DNA of 34,455 nt from positions 1 to 34,455 of the forward strand of contig JALHRF010000037.1 of NCBI GenBank assembly GCA_022841545.1, written 5' to 3'. Under the pieces are notes generated by a model. That model was not told where the DNA came from and did not search any database. It saw only the letters and a list, made by a program, of their open reading frames with translations. Position numbers and translations under genes: made by a program. The DNA is from Bauldia sp. Its GTDB lineage: Bacteria > Pseudomonadota > Alphaproteobacteria > Rhizobiales > Kaistiaceae. The stretch's first letter is position 1; every line of letters begins with the position of its first letter. Positions 9,166-16,855 of this stretch are shown here, in pieces.

Positions 9166-9768
9166 TCAGGCCGCCTGCTTGCGGGTCTCTGCCTCGCGCG
9201 CATCCTTGAGCGCGCCGCTCCACCACAGGAGCTGGTCGATCATCGCGTCGGCCGTCTGCTGCACCGGCGCGAAGCTCGCCGGATCGACCGGCGCGGGCGC
9301 CTGCATCAGCGGCGCCATGGTGTCCCACATGATGTGGACGCCCTGGCGCACCGGCGCCATCTGCAGCTCGACCGAGATGTTGCGCATGTGCTCGACGGCG
9401 CGCGCGCCACCCGTGCCGCCGTAGCCGACGAAGCCGACCGCCTTCCGGTTCCACTCCGGGTAGACCCAGTCGAAGGCGTTCTTCATCGCACCGCCGACGG
9501 TGCGGTTGTACTCGGGCGCGACGATGATGAAGCCGTCCTGCGCGCCGATCGCCTGCGTCCAGCGGGCGACGTTCTCCTGCTTGAACGGCTCGCTGATCCA
9601 CGCCGGGCTCATCGGCTGGTCGAAATTGGGCAGGTTGAAATCCTTGAGGTCGAGGAAGGTCGCCTCGACGCTGTTCCGCTTTTTCAGTTCGTCGAAGATC
9701 CATTGCGCCGGCTTGTCGCCGAAGCGGCCCTGGCGCACTGAGCCGAGAATGACACCGATCTTGAGCAT
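9166..9768 (-). CDS. NADPH-dependent FMN reductase family flavoprotein
   Basis: A 200-residue protein of the FMN_red (ChrR/YieF/azoreductase-like) family, cytoplasmic. It uses NAD(P)H to reduce FMN or quinone-type acceptors. Evidence: an N-terminal GSVRQGRFGDKPAQWI phosphate-binding loop at about 9-24 and the hallmark PEYNRTVGGAMKNAFDWV at about 84-101, which contacts the flavin. A GAAGG-type ribosome site (GAAGGGTTACGG) precedes the ATG. The length is normal for the family. The gene lies 111 bases downstream of a LysR gene on the same strand, with a hairpin between them, so the regulator may control it, though read-through may be limited. The exact acceptor cannot be deduced. Confidence 0.9.
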   Translation of the reverse strand: MLKIGVILGSVRQGRFGDKPAQWIFDELKKRNSVEATFLDLKDFNLPNFDQPMSPAWISEPFKQENVARWTQAIGAQDGFIIVAPEYNRTVGGAMKNAFDWVYPEWNRKAVGFVGYGGTGGARAVEHMRNISVELQMAPVRQGVHIMWDTMAPLMQAPAPVDPASFAPVQQTADAMIDQLLWWSGALKDAREAETRKQAA

Positions 9769-9805
9769 GTCCGTAACCCTTCTTTCCCACGGCGGCGCGG
9801 GGAGG

Positions 9806-9845
9806 CGCCCACCGTCAACGCGCTTAAAGCTGGCGTTGGTGGGCG
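9806..9845 (-). terminator. Hairpin between the LysR gene and the FMN reductase gene
   Basis: Nested inverted repeat: CGCCCAC (9806-9812) pairs with GTGGGCG (9839-9845), CAACGC (9816-9821) pairs with GCGTTG (9833-9838), and GCT/AGC close the loop; a 3-base bulge (CGT) interrupts the left arm. There is no clear T-run, so it may be a weak terminator or a leader structure of the FMN reductase mRNA rather than a strong intrinsic terminator. Confidence 0.45.
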
Positions 9846-9879
9846 GGTCTGCGAAGGGCTCAAATTGCGATGATATCCA

Positions 9880-10899
9880 TCAGCCCGGCTGATGGATGGC
9901 GATGCCATTGGTGTGGCCGTTCGCGGCCCCATTGCGGGCCGGGATGGCGACCCGTCCGACCTTGACCGTCCCTGTCGGCTTGTCGCTGGTCATGCCGTGG
10001 GCGGTGCAGGCGGTCACCCGCTGTCGCAAATCCTCGATCAACCAGCGCCCCGCCTTGCCGGGCGCGCGGCCGCGCTCGTGGACGACATGGATGTCGAGCC
10101 CGGTCACCGTGGGCTCGGCCATGTCGAGTACCTTCAGCGCCCCGGAGTCGATGTGGTCGCGCACCAGATGGAACGGCATGTTGCACCAGCCGAAACCGCT
10201 GAGCAGGAATTCGAGCCGGGTGGCGAGATCGGCGAAGCGCCAGGTCCGGAAGCTGACGATGCCGCCGCTGATGCCGTTGCTCACGCTCGTGCGGTCGGTA
10301 AGGACGAGCTGCACTTCCTTCTCGAGGTCGACGCGGGCGATCGGTCCTGGAAGCGCCGCAAGCGGATGGTCCGACGCGACCACCGGAACCATCGGAATTG
10401 TAACAAGAAATTCGGTTTCGCGATTGTCGGTCACGCCCGGGAATGGCACGCCGAGGGCGAGCCGCGCAGCGCCGTCGCGGAGCCGCTGCTCGGCGCCGCC
10501 GACCGCCTCGGTGAACACCGTCACCTGGAGACAGGGATAGACGCGGCTCAGCGCCTTGAGGCTCGCCGTCAGCACCGGGCTCGGGAACATCGCGTCGACC
10601 GCGAGCGTCAACTCCGGTTCGACCCCCTCGCTGAAACTCTCCGCCTTCGCCTTGATCGCCTCCGCGCCCTGGATCATCCGCCGCGCATCGGCGAGGAGCA
10701 CGCGGCCCGCATCGTTGAGCTGGGGGACCTTTCCGACCCGATCGAAGAGCGGCACGCCGAGCGCCGTCTCGAGCGACTGGACCGCCTGGCTGATCGCCGA
10801 CTGGACCCGTCCGAGCCGCCGCGCCGCGGCGGAAAAGCTCCCCTCTTCCGCAATCGACACCAGCACCCGCATCTGGTCGAGCGTGAGCGGATCCAACAT
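9880..10899 (-). CDS. LysR-family transcriptional regulator
   Basis: A 339-residue DNA-binding regulator. The start is the ATG at 10899 (MLDPLTLDQMRVLVSIAEEG); the frame continues upstream, but that extension is not LysR-like. Residues 1-62 are the winged helix-turn-helix with the classic GSFSAAARRLGRVQSAISQ recognition region followed by ETALGVPLFDR. The rest is the effector-binding domain, about 30 residues longer than usual at the C-terminus. LysR proteins usually sense a small molecule and act on a divergent or adjacent gene. Here the divergent neighbour is a small exported protein (start 11023) and the downstream neighbour is the FMN reductase. The effector is not predictable. GTGAA (10905-10909) and TTCAC (10927-10931) form a possible weak operator just upstream. 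Confidence 0.92.
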   Translation of the reverse strand: MLDPLTLDQMRVLVSIAEEGSFSAAARRLGRVQSAISQAVQSLETALGVPLFDRVGKVPQLNDAGRVLLADARRMIQGAEAIKAKAESFSEGVEPELTLAVDAMFPSPVLTASLKALSRVYPCLQVTVFTEAVGGAEQRLRDGAARLALGVPFPGVTDNRETEFLVTIPMVPVVASDHPLAALPGPIARVDLEKEVQLVLTDRTSVSNGISGGIVSFRTWRFADLATRLEFLLSGFGWCNMPFHLVRDHIDSGALKVLDMAEPTVTGLDIHVVHERGRAPGKAGRWLIEDLRQRVTACTAHGMTSDKPTGTVKVGRVAIPARNGAANGHTNGIAIHQPG

Positions 10900-10981
10900 G
10901 ATTTGTGAACCTAACTGATGATGGACTTCACTATTTGGCTCATTCCGCCGGCGCTTCAAGAGACCATCTCTACCGGGCGAC

Positions 10982-11003
10982 TGAAGCTTCCTCCCAAGCT
11001 TCA
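10982..11003. promoter_or_regulatory. Perfect inverted repeat in the leader of the small exported protein gene
   Basis: TGAAGCTT (10982-10989) and AAGCTTCA (10996-11003) are perfect 8-base arms around a 6-base spacer CCTCCC. It ends 5 bases before the ribosome site AAAGGAGAG (11008-11016) of the gene at 11023. It could be an RNA hairpin affecting translation or mRNA stability, or a dimeric protein operator; the sequence alone does not decide. Confidence 0.5.
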
Positions 11004-11022
11004 TTTCAAAGGAGAGAATACG

Positions 11023-11298
11023 ATGAACGTTCGTGCAATCGCAGCCGTTGCCGGCACCGCCCTCGCCCTCAGCATGGGCTCCGCCCTGGCTTGGGACGAA
11101 CACGACAGCCTCGCCCCGGCGGTCAGCCCGACCCCGTCGACGCAGTCGGTCTCGGTCGGCTCCGACCTCCAGCTCCCCGGCGCGGGCAGCGTCACCTCGC
11201 GTGGCGCGGTCTATGACTTCCAGTGCGCCGACGCCAAGGCGAACTCCGCCCCCGGCAGCTTCGACATCGCGACCTACTGCGGCCCCGGCGCGCAGTAG
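11023..11298 (+). CDS. Small exported protein of unknown function
   Basis: A 91-residue protein. The ATG at 11023 has a good Shine-Dalgarno sequence (AAAGGAGAG, 6 bases away), and the translation starts with a clear signal peptide MNVRAIAAVAGTALALS ending near ALA at residue 23. The mature part of about 68 residues is acidic at first (WDEHD), then Ser/Pro/Thr/Gly-rich, with two cysteines near the end (FQCADAK and TYCGPG) that could form a disulfide in the periplasm. I recognise no family. It is divergent from the LysR gene and is closed by a strong hairpin 14 bases after the stop, so it is probably a single-gene transcript. The signal peptide, ribosome site and terminator together argue it is a real, perhaps well expressed, gene. 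Confidence 0.75.
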   Translation: MNVRAIAAVAGTALALSMGSALAWDEHDSLAPAVSPTPSTQSVSVGSDLQLPGAGSVTSRGAVYDFQCADAKANSAPGSFDIATYCGPGAQ

Positions 11299-11311
11299 TT
11301 CCTCGCCCTCT

Positions 11312-11341
11312 TGGAAGGGGGCGGTTCGCCGCCCCCTTCCA
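11312..11341 (+). terminator. Strong GC hairpin with TTCG loop after the small exported protein gene
   Basis: A 13-base perfect stem, left arm 11312-11324 (TGGAAGGGGGCGG) and right arm 11329-11341, closes on a stable TTCG tetraloop (11325-11328). It begins 14 bases after the stop at 11298. No T-run follows, so termination efficiency is uncertain, but no other role is suggested by its position. Confidence 0.75.
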
Positions 11342-11814
11342 CGCCGGCGCTGCAACGGGCGTGATCGCTTCGGTCGAGAGACCGGAGAACGCTGTCGCGT
11401 GCGCCAATTTTTCTTGGGTTGAGACTCCCCGGGAACTGCTCAGCACCGATTCGTCTGGCGGCAGGAAGTCCGGCGCAAGAGGCGGTATGGCTGCTTCCGG
11501 TAACTGCTGCCGACCAATCCGGCGCCGGCGGCAAAGATTTCCCGCGCTCGCATGATAACGTCGTGCGGGGCGACGATCTGGGCGCATGAATGGGAAGCCG
11601 ACATCTTGCCGGCGAGCCCTGCTCCAGGTCCAGCCAACCCCGCTTCGTCTGATGCTCCCGCCGCACGCCCCATCATTGACGCAATCCTTGATCACTTTCT
11701 AAGCTCTCTGGCGCAATCCGTTGCCGGCAAGCGATTCTGAACGGGGCCTGGGATCGCGCAGGACCGGCGACGGCCGGGTCGGGACGGAGGTATGTGGCTC
11801 CTCGTGAGGCGGGG
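11342..11814. other. 473 bases with no convincing gene
   Basis: Between the hairpin and the DUF4164 gene I find only short overlapping frames with no recognisable protein content, no signal peptides and no convincing ribosome sites. The base composition is less GC-rich than the flanking genes around 11400-11420 and 11670-11745. This stretch must contain the promoter for the DUF4164-zapA pair. Confidence 0.5.
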
Positions 11815-12099
11815 ATGACGGCAACGTCACCGGTAGAACTGGCTCTAAGCCGATTGCAGATGGCGCTCGACCGGGTCGAAAGCGCGATCGAACAGAGTCT
11901 TGAGAACCAGCGACAGGTCACGGGGCTCGAGGGCGAGCTGCAGCGACTCGGCACCGACCGCTCGCGACTCGCCCAGTCACTGGATGCTGCCGAAGAACGC
12001 TCCGGGCGGATCGAAGAAGCGAACCGCGAGGTCTCGCGGCGGCTGGTCGCCGCGATGGAGTCGATCCGCGACGTCCTAGCCCGCAACCAGGCGGCGTGA
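11815..12099 (+). CDS. DUF4164 family coiled-coil protein
   Basis: A 94-residue, almost entirely alpha-helical coiled-coil protein rich in Glu, Arg, Gln and Leu, matching the alphaproteobacterial DUF4164 family (SPVELALSRLQMALDRVESAIEQ at the start). I prefer the ATG at 11815 with GAGG at 11806-11809 five bases upstream; a GTG at 11794 would add seven residues and has its purine-rich site only three bases away. Known context: DUF4164 genes sit directly before zapA in Rhizobiales, as here (18 bases apart), suggesting a role in or near the Z-ring. Its biochemical function is not established. Confidence 0.85.
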   Translation: MTATSPVELALSRLQMALDRVESAIEQSLENQRQVTGLEGELQRLGTDRSRLAQSLDAAEERSGRIEEANREVSRRLVAAMESIRDVLARNQAA

Positions 12100-12117
12100 A
12101 CCGGAGGAAGCGGGGCG

Positions 12118-12498
12118 ATGGGCCAGGTCAACGTCACCATCAGCGGCAAGACTTACCGCATGGCCTGCGACGACGGGCAGGAGGAGCATTTGGAGTCGCT
12201 CGGCCGGCAGCTCGGCGAGACGATAGAGATGCTTCGCGGCCAGTTCGGCGAGATCGGCGACCAGCGCCTCACCGTGATGGCGGCGATCACGTTGGCCGAC
12301 CGCTATTCGGAAGCCGAGCGGCGGGTGATCCAGCTCGAAACCGAGGTCACCGGCCTAGAGGAAGCGCGCGCGGCAATCACCGAACGCGCCGATTCACGCG
12401 AACTCGGCATTGCCGAAGCCATGGAATCGCTAGCCGAGCGGCTGGAGTCGCTCGCCGGCCGCCTGAATGGGAGCGATCCGCTGGGAGGGAACGCCTGA
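12118..12498 (+). CDS. zapA: Cell division protein ZapA
   Basis: A 126-residue protein. It starts with the ZapA N-terminal signature (GQVNVTISGKTYRMACDDGQEEHL), continues with the globular head containing QRLTVMAAITLADRY, and ends in a long coiled coil rich in Glu, Arg and Leu. ZapA binds FtsZ and cross-links protofilaments to stabilise the Z-ring at midcell. GGAGGAAG lies about 8 bases before the ATG. It is co-oriented with the DUF4164 gene. In many relatives the genes downstream are 6S RNA and a 5-formyltetrahydrofolate cyclo-ligase; neither is recognisable here, so the conserved order is broken after zapA. A short GCCGG/CCGGC hairpin (12499-12519) follows the stop at once. Confidence 0.93.
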   Translation: MGQVNVTISGKTYRMACDDGQEEHLESLGRQLGETIEMLRGQFGEIGDQRLTVMAAITLADRYSEAERRVIQLETEVTGLEEARAAITERADSRELGIAEAMESLAERLESLAGRLNGSDPLGGNA

Positions 12499-12812
12499 GC
12501 CGGGTTTCCCGAATCCGGCGGGGATAACACGTCCCGGAGCGAGAAGCGCACCAGTGGGGGCGCTTCGAGGGGCGTCGATCTGCGAATCGTCGCCGCACCG
12601 GGCAAAGAGCGTATCGCGCAGCCCCATTCTTTGAAGTCGCCGCGACCGGTGGTGTCCGGAGCGGAGCGATGCGTCTCGTGAAGGACGTTGTCGCTCGTCA
12701 CGACCACCGGAAGTTCGGATTGCGCCGCCCAACGGAACGCGTATGAGACTGGCGCCGCTGCCTGCCACGAAACACAAGGCTTCGTCGGCGCGGGGCCGAA
12801 GAGGGGATATCC
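12499..12812 (+). other. 314-base non-coding stretch with several hairpins
   Basis: No convincing protein gene. It holds inverted repeats: GCCGG/CCGGC at 12499-12503 and 12515-12519, GAAGCGC/GCGCTTC at 12543-12549 and 12560-12566, and a long imperfect hairpin at 12646-12710. A 6S RNA would be expected downstream of zapA in this lineage, but the usual conserved 6S segments were not found. The last hairpin may belong to the leader of the PLP-enzyme gene at 12813. Confidence 0.5.
12646..12710 (+). promoter_or_regulatory. Long imperfect hairpin upstream of the D-amino-acid enzyme operon
   Basis: CCGGTGGT (12646-12653) pairs with ACCACCGG (12703-12710); inside it GAGCGA (12664-12669) pairs with TCGCTC (12691-12696), and a CGTC/GACG pair closes the tip. 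This nested structure of about 65 bases ends some 100 bases before the start at 12813. It could be a leader element or a small RNA; no known riboswitch class is recognised. Confidence 0.35.
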
Positions 12813-14117
12813 ATGGCCATCGACCACCGGCTCGCGGCTCGGCGCGCAGCGTTCGAGGCGCTTGCAGCGATGCCGGTCGAGACCGGTACGAAGGGAATAT
12901 CTCCGCAGGTCGGGTCGCTGGCACTGGGCGACATCGGCCGCCGGGGATGGAACCTGCTCGCCGGAGACCTGACCATGCCTGTGGCGGTTCTCCGGCAATC
13001 CGCCCTTCGCCGGAACAGCGCCGCCATGCGTCATTTCCTGACAAATCACGCGATGGCCATAGCGCCGCACGGCAAGACCACGATGGCCCCACAGCTCTAC
13101 ACACTGCAGCACGACGATGGGGCGTGGGGGATCACGGTGTCCACGGTGCAGCATCTGGCGGTGTGCCGCCGGTTCGCCTTCGACCGCGTGATCATCGCCA
13201 ACGAACTGGTCGGGCGGGCGGAGATCGACGCCGTCTTCGCTGCACTGACCGAGTCGCCGGAGCTTGAACTCTACGTGCTGATCGATTCGGTCGAGGGCGT
13301 GGAGCGACTGGCCGCGGGCGGCCGGCGGAGCGGGGCGCTCCATCGCATCAATTGTCTGGTCGAGGTGGGCGCCATGGGCGGCCGGACCGGCTGCCGAACG
13401 CTGGACCAGGCAAAGGCTGTGGCGCGGGCAGCGGCCGAAGCGGGGCTGCCGCTCCGCGGCGTCGAGGGTTTCGAGGGCATCCTCGCCGGTACCGCCGCGG
13501 TCGACGCCTTTCTCGACTTCCTCTGCGATACGGCCGAGGCGATCGACGCCGAGGGCCTGTTCGTCCCGGGCCGGCCGGTCCTGCTCACCGCCGGCGGCTC
13601 GGCCTATTACGACCGCGTCGCCGACCGTCTCGCCCGCGGGCGCGGTATTGCCGGCGCGACCATCGTCGCGCGGAGCGGCTGCTACCTCACCCACGACTCC
13701 GGCGTCTATGCCGACGCGGTCGCCGCGCTTCATGCCCGCGACCCGTCGATCGCCGCCGATGCGTTCACGCCGGCCCTCCTCGTCTTCACCCACGTCCAGT
13801 CGCGGCCGGAGCCGGAGAAGGCAATCCTCGCCATGGGCCGCCGTGACGCGGGCACCGATTCCGGCCTGCCCGTTCCGCTCCTCGTCTATCGTCCTGGCCG
13901 CGATGCGATGCCGCGCCCGGTCGATCCGGGGCACCGGCTGACCGGGCTCAACGACCAGCACGCCCATCTCGCCTGCCCGCCGGACAGTGACATCGCGGTC
14001 GGCGACATCGTCGCCTTCGGCGTTTCGCACCCCTGCACCACCTTCGACAAGTGGCAGGTGCTGTTCGTTGTCGACGACGACTGGAACGTCGTCGACGCGA
14101 TCCGCACGTTCTTCTGA
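12813..14117 (+). CDS. Type III PLP enzyme, D-serine dehydratase / D-threonine aldolase-like
   Basis: A 434-residue cytoplasmic enzyme with the alanine-racemase-type TIM barrel followed by the D-ser_dehydrat C-terminal domain. The likely PLP lysine is K88 in APHGKTTMAPQ. The C-terminal GVSHPCTTFDKW (H406, C408) matches the His/Cys metal site of eukaryotic-type D-serine dehydratases and D-threonine aldolases. These enzymes deaminate or cleave D-beta-hydroxy amino acids; some homologues are labelled 'amino acid deaminase'. The exact substrate is not deducible. A purine-rich GAAGAGGGG precedes the ATG. The next gene starts 14 bases after the stop, so the two form an operon, and they may act on one D-configured or modified amino-acid or peptide substrate. 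Confidence 0.88.
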   Translation: MAIDHRLAARRAAFEALAAMPVETGTKGISPQVGSLALGDIGRRGWNLLAGDLTMPVAVLRQSALRRNSAAMRHFLTNHAMAIAPHGKTTMAPQLYTLQHDDGAWGITVSTVQHLAVCRRFAFDRVIIANELVGRAEIDAVFAALTESPELELYVLIDSVEGVERLAAGGRRSGALHRINCLVEVGAMGGRTGCRTLDQAKAVARAAAEAGLPLRGVEGFEGILAGTAAVDAFLDFLCDTAEAIDAEGLFVPGRPVLLTAGGSAYYDRVADRLARGRGIAGATIVARSGCYLTHDSGVYADAVAALHARDPSIAADAFTPALLVFTHVQSRPEPEKAILAMGRRDAGTDSGLPVPLLVYRPGRDAMPRPVDPGHRLTGLNDQHAHLACPPDSDIAVGDIVAFGVSHPCTTFDKWQVLFVVDDDWNVVDAIRTFF

Positions 14118-14131
14118 GGAGGCGCACGTCC

Positions 14132-15598
14132 GTGCGCGTCTTCGCCGCCTCGCTCGCCACCGAGACGAACACGTTTTCGCCGATTCCGACCGATCTCGCG
14201 AGTTTCCACGGGACGTTCTACGCCCCGCCGGGCCAGCATCCCGAGACCCCCACCCTCTGCAGCGCGCCGATGGTGGTGGCGCGGCGGCGGGCGCGGGAAG
14301 ACGGATTCACCCTGATCGAGGGGACCGCGACCTGGGCGGAGCCGGCCGGCATCGTCAGCCGCGACGCCTACGAGACGTTGCGTGACGAGATCCTCGGACA
14401 GGCTGCCTCGGCACTGCCGCTCGATGTCGTCATTCTTGGTCTGCACGGCGCGATGGTCGCCCACGGCTATGACGATTGCGAAGGCGACTTCGTCCGACGG
14501 ATACGCGAAATCGTCGGCCCGGGTGCGGTCATCGCCGCCGAGTTCGACCCGCACTCGCACCTCACGCAACAACGCCTCGACGCGCTCGACATCCTGGTGA
14601 TGTTCAAGGAGGTGCCGCATACCGACTTCGCCGACCGGGCGGAGGAGGTGGTCGACCTCGCGCTTCGCATGGCGCGGAAGGAGATCGCCCCGCATGTCGC
14701 GGTTTTCGACTGCCGGATGCTGGAGATGCTGCCGACCAGCCGCCAGCCGATGCGCGGCTATGTCGATCGCATCAAGGCGCTCGAGGGCAAGGATGGCGTC
14801 CTGTCGATCTCGGTGGTGCACGGCTTCTCCGCTGCCGACGTACCGGATGCCGGCGCGCAAATCATCGTCATCACCGACAACCGGCCCGAGATGGGCGAGC
14901 GGCTGGCGCGCGACCTCGGCATGGAGCTGTTCGCGCTCCGTGGCACCACCGGCCACACCTATCTCTCGATCGACGACGCGATCGATGCGGCGCTCGCCGA
15001 GCCGCGCGGGCCGGTGGTGCTCACCGATGTCTGGGACAATCCCGGCGGCGGCACGGCGGGCGACGCCACCTTCGTGCTCCGCCGCTTCATCGAGCGCGGC
15101 GTCCGCGACGCGGCCTTCGGCACGATCTGGGACCCGCTCGCGGTGAAGTTGTGCATGGCGGCGGGAGTCGGCGCCGAGATGCCGCTCCGGATCGGCGCCA
15201 AGCTCGCCCCGCGCCATGGCGAGCCGGTCGACGTCCATGCCGTGGTCAAGGCTGTGGTGCCCAACGCCGTCCAGCATTTCCGCGACAGCGTCGTGCCGCT
15301 CGGCGACAGCGCCACGGTCGCCTTCGGCGGGCTGGAGGTGATCCTCAATTCGAACCGGGCGCAATCCTTCGAGCCGGACCTTTTCTCCAATCTCGGCATC
15401 GATCCGCTGAAGAAGAAGATGCTGGTGCTGAAATCGGCGAACCACTTCTTCGGCGCCTTCAGCAAGATCGCCAGCCGCATCATCTATATCGATGCCGGCG
15501 GCCCCTATCCCGGCGACCCGCGCAAGGTCGACTACAAGAAACTCAGGCGGCCGATCTGGCCGCTCGACCCCGACCCGCACGGGATGGGCTTGGGGTAG
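14132..15598 (+). CDS. MlrC-type M81 family metalloprotein (microcystinase C-like)
   Basis: A 488-residue protein starting at the GTG at 14132, with GAGGAGG about 9 bases upstream; the first codons give MRVFAASLATETNTFSP, the conserved M81 N-terminus (E11, N13). Other family motifs are LHGAM at 104-108, DPHSH at 139-143 and FKEVPHTD with H163, the Asp/His set expected for the zinc site, and DNPGGGTAGD in the second half, the start of the MlrC C-terminal domain. MlrC of Sphingomonas cleaves linearised microcystin fragments; most homologues are uncharacterised and probably hydrolyse other small amide or peptide-like compounds. In an operon with the PLP enzyme, so a shared pathway is likely. Confidence 0.88.
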   Translation: MRVFAASLATETNTFSPIPTDLASFHGTFYAPPGQHPETPTLCSAPMVVARRRAREDGFTLIEGTATWAEPAGIVSRDAYETLRDEILGQAASALPLDVVILGLHGAMVAHGYDDCEGDFVRRIREIVGPGAVIAAEFDPHSHLTQQRLDALDILVMFKEVPHTDFADRAEEVVDLALRMARKEIAPHVAVFDCRMLEMLPTSRQPMRGYVDRIKALEGKDGVLSISVVHGFSAADVPDAGAQIIVITDNRPEMGERLARDLGMELFALRGTTGHTYLSIDDAIDAALAEPRGPVVLTDVWDNPGGGTAGDATFVLRRFIERGVRDAAFGTIWDPLAVKLCMAAGVGAEMPLRIGAKLAPRHGEPVDVHAVVKAVVPNAVQHFRDSVVPLGDSATVAFGGLEVILNSNRAQSFEPDLFSNLGIDPLKKKMLVLKSANHFFGAFSKIASRIIYIDAGGPYPGDPRKVDYKKLRRPIWPLDPDPHGMGLG

Positions 15599-15682
15599 AG
15601 CAATTTCCAATCAGAACGGGGCCCATGTCTGACCCCCGTCACCCTTGATGAAGGCCGGATGTTCCCCCCAGGGCACACAACC

Positions 15683-15831
15683 CTGTCATCCCCGGCGAGC
15701 GCCCTCCGGGTCGGGCCGAAGGCCCGCCCGAGGACAGGCTCCGGCGCGAGGCAAGGGGACCGGGTAAACGATGTCGTTCCAGAGCGAGTCACGACGGTGG
15801 TTACTGGGTCCCCGCTTTCGCGGGATGACAG
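15683..15831. repeat. Dispersed intergenic palindromic repeat element
   Basis: An element of about 150 bases between two converging operons. Its ends are inverted: CTGTCATCCCCGGCGAGC (15683-15700) against GCTTTCGCGGGATGACAG (15814-15831), with the outer 10 bases identical. Internal hairpins are CGGGCC-GAA-GGCCCG near 15711-15726 and CCCGC-TTTC-GCGGG at 15811-15824. Read on the minus strand the right end gives CHPAKAGTQ, a well-known spurious translation of intergenic repeats in alphaproteobacterial genomes. It may act as a bidirectional terminator. Confidence 0.75.
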
Positions 15832-15877
15832 TTGAGCGATCCGATCGGAATCGACCCTGTAGTCGGTTCGAGTCCGG

Positions 15878-16855
15878 CTAGCGCCGCACCGCCTCCCGGC
15901 CCGACAGGAGCAGAAGGCCGAGGATCAGCGTGCCGAAGAGGATGTTCCGCCATCCGGCCGAGGCGTTGACCACAGTGATCAGCGCGGTGATGGTGACCAG
16001 AAGGATCGCGCCGGGGATGGTGCCGGCATAGGTTCCGGAGCCGCCGAGGATCGAGGTGCCGCCGAGGACGACGGCGGCGATCGAGGCGAGGAGATACGGA
16101 TCGCCGATGCCGACATAGCCCTGCCCGTTCATGCCGAGGAGGAGGACGCCGGCGAGCCCGGCGGAGAAGCCGCTGACGGCATAGACCGAGGTGGTGGTGG
16201 CGACGACGCCGACCCCGGAGAGCTGCGAGGCCAACGGATTGGCGCCGAGCGCGTAGACCCGCGCGCCGAACGGCGTCCGGTGGAGGACGATGATCGCGGC
16301 CGCCGCAACCACGACCCAGAGGTAGAGGCTTGCGGGCGCGCCAAGCGGGCGGGCATTGCCGAGCCACGCGAGGAGCGGATTCTGCGCCGAGACGGCGCTG
16401 CCCCCGGCGATGAGGATCAGCACGCCCTGCAGGAACGTGGCCATCGCCAGGGTCATGATCATCGGATGGACGCGCAGGAGCGCCACGCCGAGGCCGTTGA
16501 GGAAGCCGATGCCGGTGGCGATGGCGAGGATGGCGAGGACCGCGAACACGCCAGTGCCGTCGAAGCTCGAGGCCACGAGCGGCACGCCGACAGCGCTGAC
16601 CGTGACGATGGCCGCGACGGAGAGATCGATGCCGCCGGCAATGACGACGAAGGTCTGGCCGACGGCGACGAGGCCGATGACCGCCGCCAGCTCGATCAGG
16701 TAGCGGAGGTGGCCGAAGGAGCCGAACCCCGGCTTGAGGACGCCGGCGACGATCCAGACCAGAACCACGACGAGCCCGGTCAGGAACGGCCGGCTCCTGA
16801 GGATCGTGCCGATGCGCCGCGGCGGAAAGCGGCTGGTGTCTTCGGCTGCGCTCAT
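15878..16855 (-). CDS. Ribose-type (CUT2) sugar ABC transporter permease, second subunit
   Basis: A 325-residue inner-membrane protein of the RbsC/BPD_transp_2 family. About eight to ten hydrophobic segments are visible, with the family signatures VAVGQTFVVIAGGIDLSV (about residues 65-82), HRTPFGARVYALGAN and GGTSILGGSGT. The start ATG (16855) overlaps the stop of the upstream permease gene by four bases (ATGA), which indicates translational coupling. It would pair with that permease as a heterodimer, driven by the ATPase encoded two genes upstream. It is the last gene of the operon; the repeat element follows. Substrate unknown. Confidence 0.93.
   Translation of the reverse strand: MSAAEDTSRFPPRRIGTILRSRPFLTGLVVVLVWIVAGVLKPGFGSFGHLRYLIELAAVIGLVAVGQTFVVIAGGIDLSVAAIVTVSAVGVPLVASSFDGTGVFAVLAILAIATGIGFLNGLGVALLRVHPMIMTLAMATFLQGVLILIAGGSAVSAQNPLLAWLGNARPLGAPASLYLWVVVAAAAIIVLHRTPFGARVYALGANPLASQLSGVGVVATTTSVYAVSGFSAGLAGVLLLGMNGQGYVGIGDPYLLASIAAVVLGGTSILGGSGTYAGTIPGAILLVTITALITVVNASAGWRNILFGTLILGLLLLSGREAVRR

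Noticed and set aside
9021..9203. N-terminal extension of the MEMO-CapA protein
   Set aside because: The extension is Arg/Pro/Ser-rich and lies before a clean signal peptide, which must be at the N-terminus to function.
11440..11740. Short open frames on both strands before the DUF4164 gene
   Set aside because: They overlap each other, lack convincing ribosome sites and show no family or signal-peptide features.
12499..12812. 6S RNA downstream of zapA
   Set aside because: The position is right for the lineage, but I could not find the conserved bubble-flanking segments or a closing stem joining both ends. A covariance search would be decisive.
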